64,000 bases of DNA from Delphinapterus leucas (taxonomy: Eukaryota; Chordata; Mammalia; Artiodactyla; Monodontidae). The notes under the pieces were generated by a model, which was given only the letters and a program-made list of their open reading frames with translations, was not told where the DNA came from and ran no database searches. This document shows, piece by piece, positions 42,749-52,430 of the stretch. The position numbers and the translations under genes are program-made. The DNA is taken from contig NW_022098004.1 of NCBI RefSeq assembly GCF_002288925.2, positions 10,735,182-10,799,181 of the forward strand, given 5' to 3'. How positions within the stretch are numbered: the first letter of the stretch is position 1; every line of letters begins with the position of its first letter.

Positions 42749-43038
42749 TGTAAGGCACGGCACCAAAGACGGAGGAGAGCTTAAACAAGCTTTATTTGGG
42801 AACGCTCCCGGGCGAAGTTCACTGGTCCGAGAGAAAGGGGCCAGAGAAGTCGCGCCGGGGTGCGGGCATGAACAAAATTTATAGGGGCGGACGCAGGGGA
42901 GGTGCTTGCTGTGTGAAGCAGCCCTTTTTTGGTAATCTCTCGGGTGTTGTGGCAATGTCAGGTGTCGGTTGCATCAGCCACTTTGGCGGGGGTTCCGTCT
43001 GGCTCCCTGGGCCCTTCCCTGGACCTGCTGGCCTTACA
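42749..43038 (-). repeat. 3' LTR of the young provirus (290 bp)
   Basis: Same ends as the 5' LTR, with TATA and AATAAA kept. It has a single copy of the 32-base repeat and is 84 bases shorter. Confidence 0.95.
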
Positions 43039-43137
43039 TCCCGACTTCTTTGGTGTAATGGGGCGATGTTTGGTCTCTGGCTACTTCCTGCTGTACGGGG
43101 GCGCCGGAAGGGAGTCGGGTGGCCAGCGGTCCGGAGG

Positions 43138-44662
43138 TTAGGGGAGAGCGGCCGCGGGGGGTTCTGTGGGTAGTAAGGTATATGCGTGGAGTAGCATCTG
43201 ATTCACCGCCACCTGAGAGACTTCTTGTATACGGCTGCGGAGAAACCTGAGGAAACAGGGGGCAAGCATGAATAGGATGCAGATAAGGACTAAGGGGCTC
43301 GGATTGGTGTCAGCCAGGTATAGAGGGTGGACCGCCACCAATCGGGGGTGGGGGAGGTGGATTGTCGCTGCCTGCGTTGGAGTTCTTCTTTTAAGCGTCG
43401 GAGAGCATCTACATTGTCTTCAACGACCCCTGTCTCGTTGATGTAGTAGCAGCACTCTTCCTGTAGGAAGAGGCAGGTACCTCGTTTGTCGGCTGTCAGA
43501 AGGTCCAGGGCGCGTTGATTTTGGAGGGCAACTCGGGCTACTGAGGTGATCTGGCGCTGGAGGGAGGTGATGGAGGCGGCAGAGGCCTCGATGGCTAGCT
43601 GGAGTTTCTGTTCTAGGTCGCGGGATGTTGAGACACTGTGTGTTAGGGCTCCTCCCCTGATGCCCGCAGCGACAAGAGAGGAGGCGACAAGAGAGGTGGC
43701 GAGGGAAATGCCTGCGACCATAGGGAGAAAGATAGCCCTTTTTTGTCGGCCAAAAAGTTGTGTGGTAAGTGAGAGAAATTCGGCTTGGCCATATAATGTG
43801 AGTTGTGGAACAAGGGTGACGGGGATACATGGGAAGGGGGAGGAAGAGTTGACCTCTTTTGTAAGGGAGCCATTACACCAGAAGAACAAGCCTGGTGCGG
43901 CCCCCATTGGCGTAGTTACAGGGAGGGATGAATTGCAAGGGAGTGCATCATTAGTTAAGTTTGGACGGCTGCCATCTTGTGGTCAGGGTGGGGTAGTTGG
44001 CGTTCTAGGGCCTGTTCGGTCTCCTGGACCATGGTGGCCTGTTCGCTCAAGTGCTGGATGATTTCAGGGATCACTCTGACGTATGAGCGGAAGACCATGA
44101 TAGAGCCCACGGGGTAGGCATCAGTTGCCCACCGGTAGATTTTTCCTTGTACCCCTTTTATCCATCTTGTGTCCCAGGGATCTTTGATGTTGATGAATAA
44201 TTGACCCTTGCCATTTGTGGTGAGCAGGTGGGATTGTCGGAGCGAGCTCCTGGTATCTAGTTTTGCCACATGGATGTTACATGAGTGATAGGGGCACCCC
44301 CCATAGGTCTCATTCCACCATTGACAGTAGTCTTGGGTCTGATCATAAGCGAAGCAGACAGTGGGGGTGGACCAACCCAGGGGAACACCTTCTATGTTAG
44401 AGATGGGGATCTGGATCGTCACCAGGGCCTGGCACCCATCTGGTTGGCAGTCTCCCGTGCCCAGGACTCGGGCGTGGGTCCGACCTTTAGCTTGCCATGT
44501 CCCATGGACATGGAAGCGCCATAGGGACATCTGGCGAGTCCTGGGTGGCAGGAGGAGCAGCAGGAGGAGAGACAGGGTGACGGACAAGCTGTAGTCTCGT
44601 GGGACCCAGCGGTAAGGCCGTCCAAGTCTCTGGAGTTGGGGCCATTTTAAGGCGGGAGACAT
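43138..44662 (-). pseudogene. Young provirus env, internally deleted and frameshifted
   Basis: The surface part starts at 44662, has a hydrophobic signal (SLLLLLLLPP) and stops at 43955 after 235 codons, well short of a usual surface subunit. The transmembrane part is in another frame (43907-43290) with a basic cleavage-like RQKR, a hydrophobic stretch, a class I immunosuppressive-like region and a CX6CC motif. The membrane anchor and tail are in a third frame (43341-43138). Much of the surface subunit is absent, and three frames are needed, so no functional envelope can be made. Confidence 0.87.
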
Positions 44663-44777
44663 GGTACCAGGAGGGGTGTCCCAAGAGTTTAGCTGCTGTG
44701 GGAGTGGTGAGGATCACCGTATGGGGCCTGTCCACTGTGGCTTGAGAGATTGGGGGTGTAATTCTTTGAGGAGGACG

Positions 44778-46356
44778 CTATCGCCGGGTTGTAGGGAGAG
44801 AGGAAGTTTCAGAGGCCGTGACCGTCGGCAGGTTGTGGTCAGCGTGCTCACGGAGAAGGTGGCGAAGCAGAGACAGGTAGGGGAGGTAGGAAGCTAGGGG
44901 TGGGTTTTGGGTTGGTAAGTTATGGAGGAGAAAAGGGTGGCCGTAGAGCAGTTCAAATGGACTGAGACTAGAAGGGGTCCGAAGTGAGGCTCGGATTCGG
45001 GTGAGGGCAAGGGGGAGCAGGTTGGGCCACGAGATACGGACCTCAAGGGACAGCTTGGTGAGGTGGTCTTTCAAGATTCCGTTGGCACGCTCAATCTTAC
45101 CGGATGACTGGGGGTGGTAGGGGATGTGGAGTGTCCAGGTGATCTGAAGAGCCTCGGATACCTGTTGAACCACCTGAGAGACGAAGGCGGGTCTGTTGTC
45201 TGACTGGATGGAGATCGGCAGGCCAAATCGGGGGATGATATGTTGGAGAAGGATGGTGGCGACTGTATCCGCCGTTTCTTGGGCCGTTGGGAAGGCCTCG
45301 ATCCAACCTGAAAAGGTGTCAACGAGAGTGAGCAAATATCGGAAGCGTTTACAGTGGGGCATATGGGTGAAGTCAACCTGCCAGTCCTCGCCAGGTTGGT
45401 GTCCGCGCATCTGGTGAGTAGGGATTCGGGGCCGTAGGCCTCCTTGTGGAGAGACGGACACGAAAGTCTGGCAAGCCGCGTGAGTTTTTGAGATGGCACC
45501 TCTGAGTCCAGGCATGTAAAAGAGGGGATCTAGGAAACGGAACATCGCCTTCAGGCCAATGTGTAGGGACTTGTGGATGTCTGCTAGGAGGCTGGCCGCT
45601 TGGGCTGAAGGGAGGGCAACTTTGTTGTCCATAAAAATCCATCCTTTTTCGGTCCTGTGGCCCCCTTTGGATAGTAGGGCCGTCTCTTCGTGGGGGTCGT
45701 ATGCGGGTCGGATTGAGGTGGTGAGGAACAAGATCGGAGCTGGAGGGGCCTCTTTGGCGAGCTCGCGGGCCGCGGAGCCGGCCTTGGAGTTACCTTGTGC
45801 TGTTGGGTTAGAGGGAGCCGGTGGCCCCTGCAGTGGGTGATTGCCACCTCCTCGGGCAGCTGGAGGGCCTCCAGGAGTTTTGCGATGAGGGAGGCGTTAA
45901 CCACCGGGGAGCCCTTGGTGGTCAAAAATCCGCGTTCCCTCCGAAGAGCTGAACGGCTGTGCGCAATCAGGAAGGCGTATTTAGAATCTGTATAGATATT
46001 GACCCTTCGGCCCTTAGAGAGGTCGAGGGCCCGCGTGAGTGCGATCAGTTCAGCCCTTTGAGAGGCTGTCCCTTCTGGGAGGCGGTTGGCCTCGATAATG
46101 GTTGAGATGGTTACTACCGCGTAGGCCGCCTGGCGGCGTGTCCGTCGGGGCCGAGTATAGAGCTGCCATCTACGAAGAGGGTGCGATCCGGGTTTAACAG
46201 TGGAGTATCAAAGAGTCCCTCCCTCGGCTGAGGGCCTCTACGACTTGGGGGCAGGAGTGGGAAGGGGAGGTCCTGGTATCGGAGATAGGCAAGAGGGAGG
46301 CCGGGTTTAGGCGGGGTGGGGGGGGGAGAGGTCGAGGGAGATAGCAGGGTTTTCAA
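44778..46356 (-). pseudogene. Young provirus RNase H and integrase
   Basis: RNase H opens at 46356 in a new frame (LFVDGSS) and stops at 46114; another piece lies at 45925-45584. Integrase occupies 45731-44778 as one open frame of 317 codons, with the catalytic D, D and E context present (WQVDFTHM, IQSDNRPAF, SSGKIERAN). The N-terminal zinc-binding motif is damaged: the second Cys of the CxxC pair is Phe (CQTF). Confidence 0.85.
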
Positions 46357-48079
46357 TGAACAGCAGGTGGAATTCCTGGATGCGGGAGGGGCCCGAGAGA
46401 GAGAGAGACTTATGGCCGAAGAGGTCGGCCAGTCGGTGGGAGGAAAATACAGTCAGCGGGCGGGCCATGGTCAGTTTGAGTGTTTGTTTGGTCAGTTCAG
46501 CTGCTGCTGCCGAAGCTCGGAGGCATGGTTGCCAACCCCGAATGGTTGGGTCAGGTTGTTTGGAGAGGTAAGCCACGGGGCGGTAGGAAGGTCCTACGGG
46601 TTGGGCAAGGAGTCCAGTAGCTATTCCGATCCGTTCATCTACAAAGAGGTGGAAAAGACGGTCTGGGTTAGGCAGAGAAAGGGGAGGGGAGGATATCAGG
46701 GTGTCTCTGAGGGTGAGAAAGTCCTGTCGAACAGTGGAGGGAGAGGTAAGGGGTCCTTGGGGGGTTTCTTTAGCAGCTAAATATAGGGGCTTAGCAAGAA
46801 GAGCAAAGTTAGGGATCCAGTGTCGGAAAAATCCTATTAGGCCCAGAAAGGAGAGAATCTGGTCAGCTGTCTCTGGAGGTTGGAGGTCGCGGATGGCCTG
46901 GGTGCGGTCGGCTGTCAGGCTCTTTGTTGTGGGGGTAAGGTGAATCCCCATGTAGGTTACTGAGGGTGTAGACAGTTGGGCCTTGGTTGGAGAGACCCGA
47001 GAGCCGAGATAATTGAGGAGGTCAGCAGTGTGCTGATTTGAGAGTTTGAGAGATGGGCTACAGAGGAGGAGGTCATCCACATATTGGAGGACTATAGTGG
47101 GGGTGAGAGGGCAGGAAGCGAGGTCCCGCGCCAGAGCCTGGCCAAAGAGGTGGGGGCTGTCGCGGAAGCCCTGGGGAAGAACCGTCCAGGTGAGCTGGCG
47201 GGAAGCCTGGGTATCCGGATCTGTCCAGGTGAAAGCAAAAAGGAAGTAGGAATCAGGGTGTAGGGGGATAGAAAAGAAGGCGTCTTTGAGATCGAGGACC
47301 GTAAAATGGGTGGTGGACGGGGGAATATGGGAGAGCAAAGTGTATGGGTTTGGCACAACTGGGTGGAGGAGAATTATCGCCTCATTGATCAGTCGGAGGT
47401 CCTGGACCAGGTGGTAATCTCCTGAGGCCTTGCGGACAGGCAGGATGGGGGTGTTGCAGGGAGAGTCCGTGGGGATGAGCAGCCCCTGGTCTAAGAGTCT
47501 GGTGATAATAGGTCGTAAGCCCCTTAGATGAGTTTCAGAAATGGGGAATTGGGGCCTGGATGGAAACTTGGAGGGGTCTTTAAGACGGATTAGGACAGGG
47601 GTGTGGTGTGTCGCTATTATGGGTTTTGATGTATCCCAGACCTGGGGGTCTATCCGGTTGGGGGAGATGGGAGGAGGAAGAGAGGAGGGAGGGGGCTCCG
47701 CTGCCAGACCGAGGAGGGGGAGCAGGAGTCGAGAGGAGGAGGCCTTAGGATCAAGCCTGGCAAGTTATAGAGAGGCCCCTAATTGGAAGAGAACATCACG
47801 ACCTAGCAGAGGAACCGGGCAGGACGGTATGACTAAGAAAGAATGAGTAAAAGGGAGCCTCTCGATGTAACATGAGAGGGGGCCGGTCTGGAGCGGGAAG
47901 GACGGCTTACCGTCGATGTCCGTAACCGAGATCTGGGAAGGAAAAACTGGCCCGGAATATGTAGGCAAGACCGAATAGGTAGCCCCTGTGTCCACCAGGA
48001 ATGAGATGGACTTACCCGCTACCTGTAGCGTTACCCTGGGCTCGGCGAGGGTGATGGGGGTCTTTGAGTCCGGGTGTTG
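46307..48079 (-). pseudogene. Young provirus protease and reverse transcriptase
   Basis: The protease follows the gag TGA in the same frame, with the active site DTGATYSV near 47990, and is cut by an in-frame stop at 47767-47765. The same frame then stays open from 47764 to 46307, with reverse transcriptase motifs LPQGF and YVDD (47083-47072). A frameshift near 46.33 kb breaks the link to RNase H. Confidence 0.88.
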
Positions 48080-49722
48080 TCAGTCGTCAGCCAATCCCAG
48101 GAGTTCGAGTGGTGGAGCCGTTGCGTCGGTCCGCCCTCCACGTGGAGGCGCTGAGGGAGGGCCGGCCGTAGGGCAGCCACTTTTCCAATGGCCTGTTAGC
48201 CTGCAGCCAGGGCAGGGCTTGGAAGGATGCCGGGGATTGGGACATTGGCGAGCCCAGTGCCCCTCTTTTCCGCACTTGAAGCAGGCCCCTGGTGGGGTTG
48301 CCTTCGGCGGGTCCCGTGGATGTTGTCCATGGGAGATGGCCAGCTGCAGGGTGGCTACGAGGGCTTGGGTTTGGAGAGCCACCCTTTTCGGCTGGACTCT
48401 GCCAAATCTTCACGGGCATTGTAGACTTTAAAGGCCATTTTTACCAGGTCTCGGATGGGAGTCTGGGGGCCGTCCTCTGCCCGCTTAAGTTTTTTTCTGA
48501 TATCAGGGGCTGATTGGGTGGTAAAGTGGGTGGCCAAGACCGTTGCGCCTGCGGGGGTGTCAGGGTCCAAGCGGGTGTAGAGAGTTAGGGCCTCTGTAAG
48601 GCGGTTGAGAAAAACGGCTGGATTTTCATTGGGCTCTTGGGTTATCTCTTTTAGCTTTTCGAAGTTGACAATCTTGTGGGAGGCAGCCTGCATACCAGCC
48701 AAGAGGCATTGGATCATTAGATTGCGTTTGCGGAGACCGTCTTGGCCGTCCTGATAACTCCAGCCCGGATTGGTGCCAGGCACGGCAGTGGCTCCGACGG
48801 GCATAGTTATCAGTGAGGTGGACCTGATCTGCGTGGTTTCGGGCAGCAGTTTGAATTCGTTCCCTCTCGTCGGGGGTCAGAGTAGAAGATAGGATCACAA
48901 ATATGTCATGCCAGGTTAGATCGTAAGCTTGAGAGAGGTAGCAAAATTCTTTGATGTAGTGGGAGGAGTCAGCAGAAAAGGAGCCTAATCGCTTTTCTAT
49001 TTGAGAGAGATCTTGGAGGGAAAAGGGAACATGAACTCTAACCAATCCTTCCGCTCCGGCCACCTGTCTTAAGGGACCGAGAAGGTTTGGGTCTTGGGAG
49101 TCGTGGTGGTGAGAGCGGGTGTGTGAGCTGATTGGCGAAGAGAGGGGTGAGGAGAGAGAGGTGGAGGGGGAGGAAGCGGGGGAAGGGGAAGCCAAGGGGG
49201 AGGTTGCCAGGGGAAGCGGGGGAGCGGTGGGGGGGCGCTGGAGTGGGTTCGGGAGGGAGAGGGGCCGGTCCAGGGTAGGGTGGGGGTTGGAGAGGAGCTC
49301 TGGAGGGGGGAGAGGCGAGAGATTCGGGTGGGTCGGCGAGTGGAGAGGGGTCATCGTCAAAGGAAATTAGGGGCTTGGATGTAGGAGATGTCTGTTTGGC
49401 AAGAAGGATCTGGGAAGTGGAACAATCGACGCAGAGGGAAAGGGCGGGAGCGTAAATACCAGAAGGCCTGGACGTAGGGGACCTCGGACCATTCACCCGT
49501 CCTGCGGCAGTAGTTATCTAAATCGCGGAGGATGTTGAAATCCAAAGTCCCTTCAGGAGGCCATTTAGATTGATTGTCTAGAGGGTACTGTGGCCAAGCC
49601 TCGGTGGAGTAGAATATGAGCCGCCTGCGGCGGAGATCTTGAGAAAAGCCGAGTTTTGTAAAGTTGGCCAGGAGACACCGCAGGGGTGCCTTAGGATCTG
49701 GTTTGTATTCTGAAGTCCCCAT
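48080..49722 (-). pseudogene. Young provirus gag, frameshifted
   Basis: ATG at 49722 gives MGTSE, with the Gly2 needed for myristoylation; matrix reads to a stop at 49357. The proline-rich p12-like part continues in another frame (49496-49038) and contains a PPPY late-domain motif. Capsid starts in a third frame (to about 48810), then shifts to 48804-48355 with the major homology region (TQEPNENPAVFLNRLTEA). Nucleocapsid at 48382-48080 shifts again and has two CX2CX4HX4C knuckles (CFKCGKEGHWARQC and CPGCRLTGHWKSGC), ending at TGA 48082-48080. At least four frame changes make it non-functional. Confidence 0.88.
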
Positions 49723-50041
49723 GACCTCCGGTCTGTCCCCGGGTGAACAGAGAAAGAGAGAGACGTCTCTGGTCTCAATCTCTGGTCACGGCGGATCGGA
49801 GAGCAGTCAAGCGGTTGGGACGTCTCCACAATCGCCCGAGGCTCGGAGGGAGGATGGAGGAGTCCCTGACGCGGCCGCGGTTAAGGACAGGGAGTCCGGT
49901 GGGTAGGGACCCTGGGGGTCGAGGGGAACGAAGGAGGAACTTACCCCGCTTCTGCCGGATCGGGTGGGTGAGCAGAGGCCCCCGGTCGTTCCCTGGGGGG
50001 GGAGGGGTGGCCCCGCGGTAATTTGTGGGGCTGGGTACCCC

Positions 50042-50059
50042 TCCCGGGTTTCGGCACCA
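50042..50059 (-). promoter_or_regulatory. Primer-binding site for tRNA-Phe
   Basis: Minus strand TGGTGCCGAAACCCGGGA, two bases after the 5' LTR. It is the complement of the tRNA-Phe 3' end (TCCCGGGTTTCGGCACCA) at all 18 positions. Confidence 0.92.
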
Positions 50060-50061
50060 AA

Positions 50062-50435
50062 TGTAAGGCACGGCACCAAAGACGGAGGAGAGCTTAAACA
50101 AGCTTTATTTGGGAACGCTCCCGGGCGAGGTTTACTGGTCCGAGAGAAAGGGGCCAGAGAAGGCGCGCCCGGGTGCGGGCATGAACAAAATTTATAGGGG
50201 CGGACGCAGGGGAGGTGCTTGCTGTGTGAAGCAGCCCTTTTTTGGTAATCTCTCGGGTGTTGTGGCAATGTCAGGTGTCGGTTGCATCAGCCTCAGAGCC
50301 GTTGGTTCCGCCCCTCGGGGAGCGGGAAGACCGGGGCCGAGTGGTGTGGCAATGTCAGGTGTCGGTTGCATCAGCCACTTTGGCGGGGGTTCCGTCTGGC
50401 TCCCTGGGCCCTTTCCAGGACCTGCTGGCCTTACA
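50062..50435 (-). repeat. 5' LTR of the young provirus (374 bp)
   Basis: TGTAAGGCCAGC at 50435 to GTGCCTTACA at 50062. Has TATAAATTTTG and AATAAAGCTTG on the minus strand. Contains a direct repeat of 32 bases (50261-50292 and 50345-50376) around a 52-base GC-rich segment that the 3' LTR lacks. Confidence 0.95.
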
Positions 50436-50440
50436 CAAAT

Positions 50441-51329
50441 ATGAAGTTGAGAATGGATTGTGCATCCATAGAAACCTATCTGGTTGGCCATTTGCATTAA
50501 AGCCTTCTATGGGATATCAGCACAAGGGAAATTTCCCAGCTCCGGAAGTGGCTCCAGGTCCAAACTGAGTGCGCTGTTGGGTTTTAAATGGTGATACCAA
50601 ACCAGGTCTCCGTGCCCCAGCGGTTAACCTAGAAACGTCTACTTGATCCCCATTAGTAGGGGAAACAGGAGGCGGTAAAAGGGGTGAATATATTGGCGGC
50701 ATGCGGACGGTCGGCACAGCTGCTGGTACAATCGGCTCTGCCGGTGGGGGAAGCGGATAGGCTACAGTTCCGGGTTTTTTTTCTTTTTTGTTTGTTTGTT
50801 TTTTGCGGTACGCGGGCCTCTCATTGCTCATTGCTGCGGCCTCTCCCGTTGCGGAGCACGGGCTCCGGACGCGCAGGCTCAGTGGCCATGGCTCACGGGC
50901 CCAGCCGCTCCGCGGCATGTGGGATCTTCCCGGACCGGGGCACGAACCCGTGTCCCCTGCATCGGCAGGCGGACTCTCAACCACTGCGCCACCAGGGAAA
51001 CCCCCGGGGTAAGTTTTGACATAACATGTCCCCGCTGTCATTTCCTCTCTCTCCCTCTTGTAGAACAGATTTTCCCTTGGGTTTCCTTTCAGACCGATGC
51101 ACCGTAAGGCGTTAGCCCTCTGACTCCTTTTCCTCCTGATGTAATAGTATAAATGCTTCAGTGTGTAGGATCTTGTTATTTTCCCCTGCTCTTTCACAAA
51201 ACAATTCTAACTGCAAGATCGTATAATAATTGAGTGAGTTATTCAGGGGCCATCGCTCTTCTGATCCTAACACACATTGTGGCCATACACTATTACAATA
51301 TAATATCATCTCTTTCTTAGGTCTAGGCT
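50441..51329 (-). pseudogene. Old provirus: matrix, proline-rich region and start of capsid
   Basis: Matrix-like sequence at about 51329-51112 (YCNSVWPQ, then TILQLELFCERAGE) directly follows the LTR. Proline-rich sequence at 50774-50517 (PPIYSPLLPPPVSPTNGD) leads to the capsid start PFSTS near 50455, where the young provirus cuts in. A SINE splits the region. Confidence 0.75.
50775..51003 (-). mobile_element. CHR-type SINE in the old provirus gag
   Basis: Reverse copy with T-rich tail TTTGTTTGTTTGTT, GCGGTACGCGGGCC and a head ending CCACCAGGGAAACCC. Contains a small ATTGCTCATTGCTG duplication in the body. Confidence 0.9.
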
Positions 51330-51853
51330 TGTTATCGAGTCCAAGCTCATTCTCCTTGCTGCAAGACAGGCCAATAAATCGGGAGCGAAGGTGTTGGGGC
51401 ATGGAATGACCACTTTGTTTGGAATGCCGGGAGTCCGAGAAAATGGCGGACCAGTGTCCTAGAGAAGCATCTTACTAGGGTCTGGATGCTAGTTTCTTTT
51501 AGAGAACACGTAAAGGGGGAGGTGAGGAGGTAAAATAAAAGGCCATGAGTTGTTGCACACATCTGGCTTAATCCAGACTCCCGGAGGGAATGTATTAATT
51601 TCTTGTTGCCTGCAGCCATTTATAGGTGGGCTGGGTCAGGATGTTTCCTGTGAGCTGAACAAAGGTATTTTAGTTTAACATTCAGGCATGGGGCTGGGGG
51701 TGCGGCAGGGCTCTCAGAGAAGACAGGCCATTATGTATATTTTAAGCTATAGGCAACATTCCTTTAGTGATTATCTTGTAGTAAAAATAGAAAACAAAAG
51801 TTAAAATAAAAGAAAGATGTAATACGAAACCAGATTAGTTCTTCCCTGTTACA
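51330..51853 (-). repeat. 5' LTR of the old provirus
   Basis: Begins TGTAACAGGGAAG (at 51853) and ends CTCGATAACA (at 51330). Has AATAAA-like and AATAAATC sequences shared with the 3' copy. The 3' edge runs straight into matrix-coding sequence with no primer site. Confidence 0.85.
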
Positions 51854-52430
51854 GCGCCTGATGTAAGGCCGGGCACGTTACAGAAAGCCAGGCTCTTGAC
51901 ATAAAGCTAGGCTCTTGAGGAAAAGCAGGGTTAGGAAAGTTAAACCGGGATAAGACGGGTAATGCCAGATCACCTGACGAAAACCCTGAAAACCTGAGGT
52001 CATGCCAGGCAGGAGGAATGCCATAAAGCAGGGTCAGGTGAGGTAAAGCAAAGTCAGCTGATGTAAAGCCTGGAAGTGTCGTAAAGCATTGTCAAGTGGT
52101 GTAAAACAGGGTAAGGTAACGTAAAGCCGGGGAAATTAATGTAAGCAAAGCCTGGTAGTGCCGTAAAGCATTGTCAACCGACGTAGAGCAGGGTAAAGTG
52201 TCATAAAGCAGGGTCAGGTGACGTAAATGCCAGGAAACTGAGGTAAAGCCTGGGGACCCTTGTATTTAGTGTCAGTTATGTTACAAAAGCTGGGCACATG
52301 ACGTTCAGCCCAAGGACCAGACCTAAAGAGGGAACGTGAAATAAAGCTGTGGCACCAGCTGTGAAGCCGGGAACCTGAGGTAAGGCCGGGGCACCTGACC
52401 TAAAGCCGAGGGGTAAACGTCAGGAAGAAA
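51854..52430. repeat. Degenerate minisatellite, about 20 bp unit, about 28 copies
   Basis: Units centred on GTAAAGCCNGG recur every 18-23 bases from the LTR edge to about 52430 (for example GACGTAAAGCC, GTCATAAAGCAGGG, GAGGTAAAGCCTGG, GACCTAAAGCCGAGG). The array stops exactly at the old provirus 5' LTR and is not seen on its other flank. Confidence 0.85.

Larger units (their letters stand above)
42744..50440 (-). mobile_element. Young class I provirus with tRNA-Phe primer site (with its target duplications)
   Basis: Element 42749-50435 (7687 bp) lies on the minus strand with both LTRs, leader, gag, pol and env in the standard order. It is flanked by the perfect 5 bp duplication CAAAT (42744-42748 and 50436-50440). 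It sits inside capsid-coding sequence of the older provirus. The shared parts of the LTRs differ at about 6 of 290 positions by eye (about 2%). The primer site suggests an ERV-F-like group, but that is inference from the primer only. All genes carry inactivating changes. Confidence 0.95.
35773..51853 (-). mobile_element. Old class I endogenous provirus, decayed and interrupted by later insertions
   Basis: LTR, gag and pol remnants run in order on the minus strand from 51853 to 35773: 5' LTR, matrix, proline-rich, capsid (broken at 42748/50436 by a younger provirus), nucleocapsid, protease, reverse transcriptase, RNase H, integrase, 3' LTR. Later insertions are SINEs at 50775 and 35941, LTRs at 40379 and 38473, and the whole 42749-50435 provirus. 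The two LTRs differ at roughly 15% of positions over the first 165 bases compared by eye. No target duplication was recognised (flanks CTCAT and GCGCC). Confidence 0.88.

Noticed and set aside
51854..52430. Possible CRISPR-like array
   Set aside because: Units are contiguous, of variable length and diverged, with no unique spacers, and the genome is mammalian. It is a minisatellite.
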